DNA of 6,799 nt, taken from positions 1-6,799 of the forward strand of contig CAZHDF010000182.1 in assembly GCA_964531525.1 (NCBI GenBank), written 5' to 3'. Every line of letters starts with the position of its first letter. The stretch's first letter is position 1. Under the pieces are notes generated by a model. That model was not told the origin of the DNA. It ran no database searches and worked only from the letters and a program-made list of their open reading frames with translations. This stretch comes from CAYYWV01 sp964531525 (GTDB taxonomy: Bacteria; Pseudomonadota; Alphaproteobacteria; JAAXGF01). The translations under genes and the position numbers were made by a program. Shown one piece after another: positions 5,216 through 6,799 of the stretch.

Positions 5216-5884
5216 ATGGAAAGACAGACACTCGACCGGCCCTTCGCGCTCAAGGCGCTCGACGAGCGCGGCGTGTTCGAAGGCTACGCCAGCGTGTTCG
5301 GCGTCGTCGACGGCTTCAACGACGTGGTCGCGCCCGGGGCCTTTGCGCGCACGCTTGCGGCCAAGCGCGGCGGGCGCGACGTCAAGCTCCTGTGGCAGCA
5401 CGACGCGCGCGAGCCCATCGGCGCTTTCGAGGCGATGCGCGAGGACGCGCGCGGGCTTTGGGTCCGCGGCCGGCTCTTGCTCGACGTGCGCCGCGCCGCC
5501 GAGGCCCATGCGCTTCTCAAGGCGGGCGCGATCGACGGGCTTTCGATCGGCTACACCGCCGTCGAGGCCGAGATCGAGCCGCGCTCGGGCCTGCGCCGGC
5601 TGACCGAGATCGAGCTTTGGGAGATCAGCCTGGTCACCTTCCAGGCTTGCCCAGGGGCGACCGTCGATGCGGTCAAAGGCGACGCGGTCCGCCCGCCGCT
5701 CACCATTCGCGCGTTCGAGCGCTTCCTGCGGGAGGCAGGCGGCTTCTCGCGCAACGCCGCCAAGGCGCTCGCCGCCGGCGGTTTTCACGCCCTCGCGCAG
5801 CGGGACGTTGACGACGAGACGGCCGAAATGGTGGCGCGCTTGCTTCGCGCCGCCGCGATCCTCAGCAACCGCAAGGAGGGATGA
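5216..5884 (+). CDS. HK97-family prohead maturation protease (S78 type)
   Basis: Serine protease that cleaves the capsid scaffolding (delta) domain inside the prohead. The product is 222 residues from the ATG at 5216. Diagnostic segments are FEGYASVFGVVDGFNDVVAP near the N-terminus, LLWQHDAREPIGAF with H62, IDGLSIGYTAVEAE with S110, and EIELWEISLVTFQACPGA with E136. By alignment from memory to HK97 gp4, H62, S110 and E136 are the likely catalytic set, and all are present. The C-terminal 60 residues form a helical extension ending in RAAAILSNRKEG. The gene lies four bases before the capsid gene, the universal partner of this enzyme. Its upstream neighbour, a tape measure, is unusual. Confidence 0.93.
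   Translation: MERQTLDRPFALKALDERGVFEGYASVFGVVDGFNDVVAPGAFARTLAAKRGGRDVKLLWQHDAREPIGAFEAMREDARGLWVRGRLLLDVRRAAEAHALLKAGAIDGLSIGYTAVEAEIEPRSGLRRLTEIELWEISLVTFQACPGATVDAVKGDAVRPPLTIRAFERFLREAGGFSRNAAKALAAGGFHALAQRDVDDETAEMVARLLRAAAILSNRKEG
5873..5879 (+). promoter_or_regulatory. Strong ribosome binding site for the capsid gene
   Basis: AAGGAGG is a full-length Shine-Dalgarno sequence eight bases before the ATG at 5888. It sits within the last codons of the protease gene. Its strength fits the high copy number needed for a capsid subunit. Confidence 0.65.
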
Positions 5885-5887
5885 CCC

Positions 5888-6799
5888 ATGCAGACGAGAG
5901 AAGTGAAGGCGGCGGTCGACGCGCTCGCCGCGGCCTTCGAGGAGTTCAAGCGCGCCAACGACGAGGCGCTGCGCCAGAAGGCCGACAAAGGCGCGGTCGA
6001 CGCGCTGACCGAGGCCAAGATCGGCCGCCTCAACGACGAGATCGACCGCTTGCGCGACGATCTCGACCGCGCCCGGGCGAGCCTCGCCCGACCCGCCGCC
6101 GGGACCGAGCCCGGCCTTGAGAGCGCCGAGCACCGCGCGGCCTTGCGCGCGTACTTGCGCAAGGGCGACGAGAGCGGGCTCGCGCGCATCGCGCACAAGG
6201 CGCTTTCGGTCGAGAGCGACCCCGAGGGCGGCTATCTGGTGACCGGCGAGATGGCCGAGCGGATCGTCGCGACGGTCTTCGAATCGAGCCCCATCCGCCG
6301 CGTCGCCGCGGTCGAAAGCATTTCCACCGACAGCCTCGAGATGCTGGTCGACAAAGACGAGGCCGGGGCCGGCTGGGTCGCCGAGACCGAGGCCCGCGCC
6401 GAGACCGCCTCGCCCGATCTCGCCAAGATCGTGATCCCGGTCCACGAGATCTACGCCGAGCCGCGCGCCACCCAGAAGCTGATCGACGACGCCAGCATCG
6501 ACATCGAGACCTGGCTCGCCGGCAAGGTGGCCGAGAAGTTCGCCCGCATGGAGGCGGCGGCCTTCGTCGGCGGCTCGGGCGTCGGCCAGCCGCGCGGCTT
6601 TCTGACCTATCCGGCGGGAACCGCCTGGGGCCAGATCGAGCAGGTCAACTCGGGCGGCGCCGGCGCGGTCACCGCCGACGGGGTGATCGACCTCCAGCAC
6701 GCGCTCAAGGAAACCTATAGCGCCAATGCGGTCTGGCTCGCCAACCGGCTTGCGCTGCGCGACCTGCGCAAGCTCAAGGACGTCGACGGCCAGTATCTG
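5888..6799 (+). CDS. HK97-fold major capsid protein (3' end outside the window)
   Basis: Main shell subunit. The 304 codons present run open to the window edge; relatives are near 390-400 residues, so about a quarter is missing. Residues 1 to about 70 form a charged helical or coiled-coil delta domain (VDALAAAFEEFKRAND, IGRLNDEIDRLRDDLDRARA) that acts as internal scaffold. The shell domain begins around residue 105 with KALSVESDPEGGYLV, a form typical of this family and a plausible region for protease processing. Other capsid-family segments include SSPIRRVAAVESISTDSLEM, VPVHEIYAEPRATQKLIDD-like spacing (here IPVHEIYAEPRATQ), FVGGSGVGQPRGFL and VWLANRLALRDLRKLKD. It starts four bases after the protease stop with an excellent ribosome site, so the two are co-translated and should work as a pair. 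Confidence 0.93.
   Translation, partial: MQTREVKAAVDALAAAFEEFKRANDEALRQKADKGAVDALTEAKIGRLNDEIDRLRDDLDRARASLARPAAGTEPGLESAEHRAALRAYLRKGDESGLARIAHKALSVESDPEGGYLVTGEMAERIVATVFESSPIRRVAAVESISTDSLEMLVDKDEAGAGWVAETEARAETASPDLAKIVIPVHEIYAEPRATQKLIDDASIDIETWLAGKVAEKFARMEAAAFVGGSGVGQPRGFLTYPAGTAWGQIEQVNSGGAGAVTADGVIDLQHALKETYSANAVWLANRLALRDLRKLKDVDGQYL

Noticed and set aside
3900..5231. A 443-codon minus-strand open frame over the chaperones and tape measure
   Set aside because: Its composition is Arg/Ala/Ser-rich without recognisable domains, and it is antisense to recognised genes.
4790..6700. A 636-codon open frame on the minus strand
   Set aside because: It is antisense to the tape measure, protease and capsid genes, which carry clear family motifs and ribosome sites. 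Long antisense frames are expected in DNA this rich in G+C, and its translation has the Arg/Gly/Ala/Asp-rich character of a shadow.
1..6799. CRISPR array, tRNA/rRNA gene, insertion sequence or toxin-antitoxin pair
   Set aside because: No regularly spaced long repeats, tRNA-like cloverleaf, transposase motifs or terminal inverted repeats were seen on reading. The window is densely filled by phage structural genes.
1039..6799. Firm designation as a functional gene transfer agent
   Set aside because: GTA-like chaperones and a short tape measure fit, but the order is non-canonical and the flanks are missing. A prophage with GTA-related proteins cannot be excluded from this window.

Overview
The window carries the head-packaging and part of the tail-assembly genes of a siphovirus-like element. 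All seven complete or near-complete genes lie on the + strand. Very high G+C, strong G/C preference at third codon positions and the protein families point to a high-GC alphaproteobacterium; the genus cannot be read from the sequence. The closest protein types are those of alphaproteobacterial gene transfer agents (GTAs, as in Rhodobacter capsulatus) and their relatives among HK97-like prophages. No integrase, lysis or replication gene is visible, so the window alone cannot decide between a GTA, a prophage and a remnant.

Layout. Positions 3-107 hold the 3' end of an unidentified gene. Positions 108-229 are a relatively AT-rich intergenic region with repeated TTCCG/CGGAA boxes, a candidate sigma70-type promoter and a 7-2-7 inverted repeat over its -10 element. 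Next come a putative small terminase (230-994), large terminase TerL (1039-2628) and portal (2628-3869). These are followed by a GTA gp10-like tail assembly chaperone (3869-4264), a small second chaperone-like protein (4264-4437) and a short tape-measure-like protein (4458-5180). The HK97-type prohead protease (5216-5884) and the HK97-fold major capsid protein (5888 to the window end, incomplete) close the window.

How the genes fit together. The terminase subunits would recognise, cut and pump DNA through the portal into a capsid matured by the protease. The two chaperones would coat the tape measure during tail assembly. Stop/start overlaps (TGATG) link terL, portal and both chaperone genes, so the set looks like one operon.

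Two things stand out. First, the chaperone/tape-measure trio sits between portal and protease, whereas the usual GTA/HK97 order puts it after the capsid, connector and major tail protein genes. Second, the first chaperone gene contains a run of nine A in register with three Lys codons. A -1 slip there would fuse it to the second chaperone, and the fused frame includes family-like residues upstream of the second gene's ATG. This resembles the lambda G/G-T programmed frameshift.
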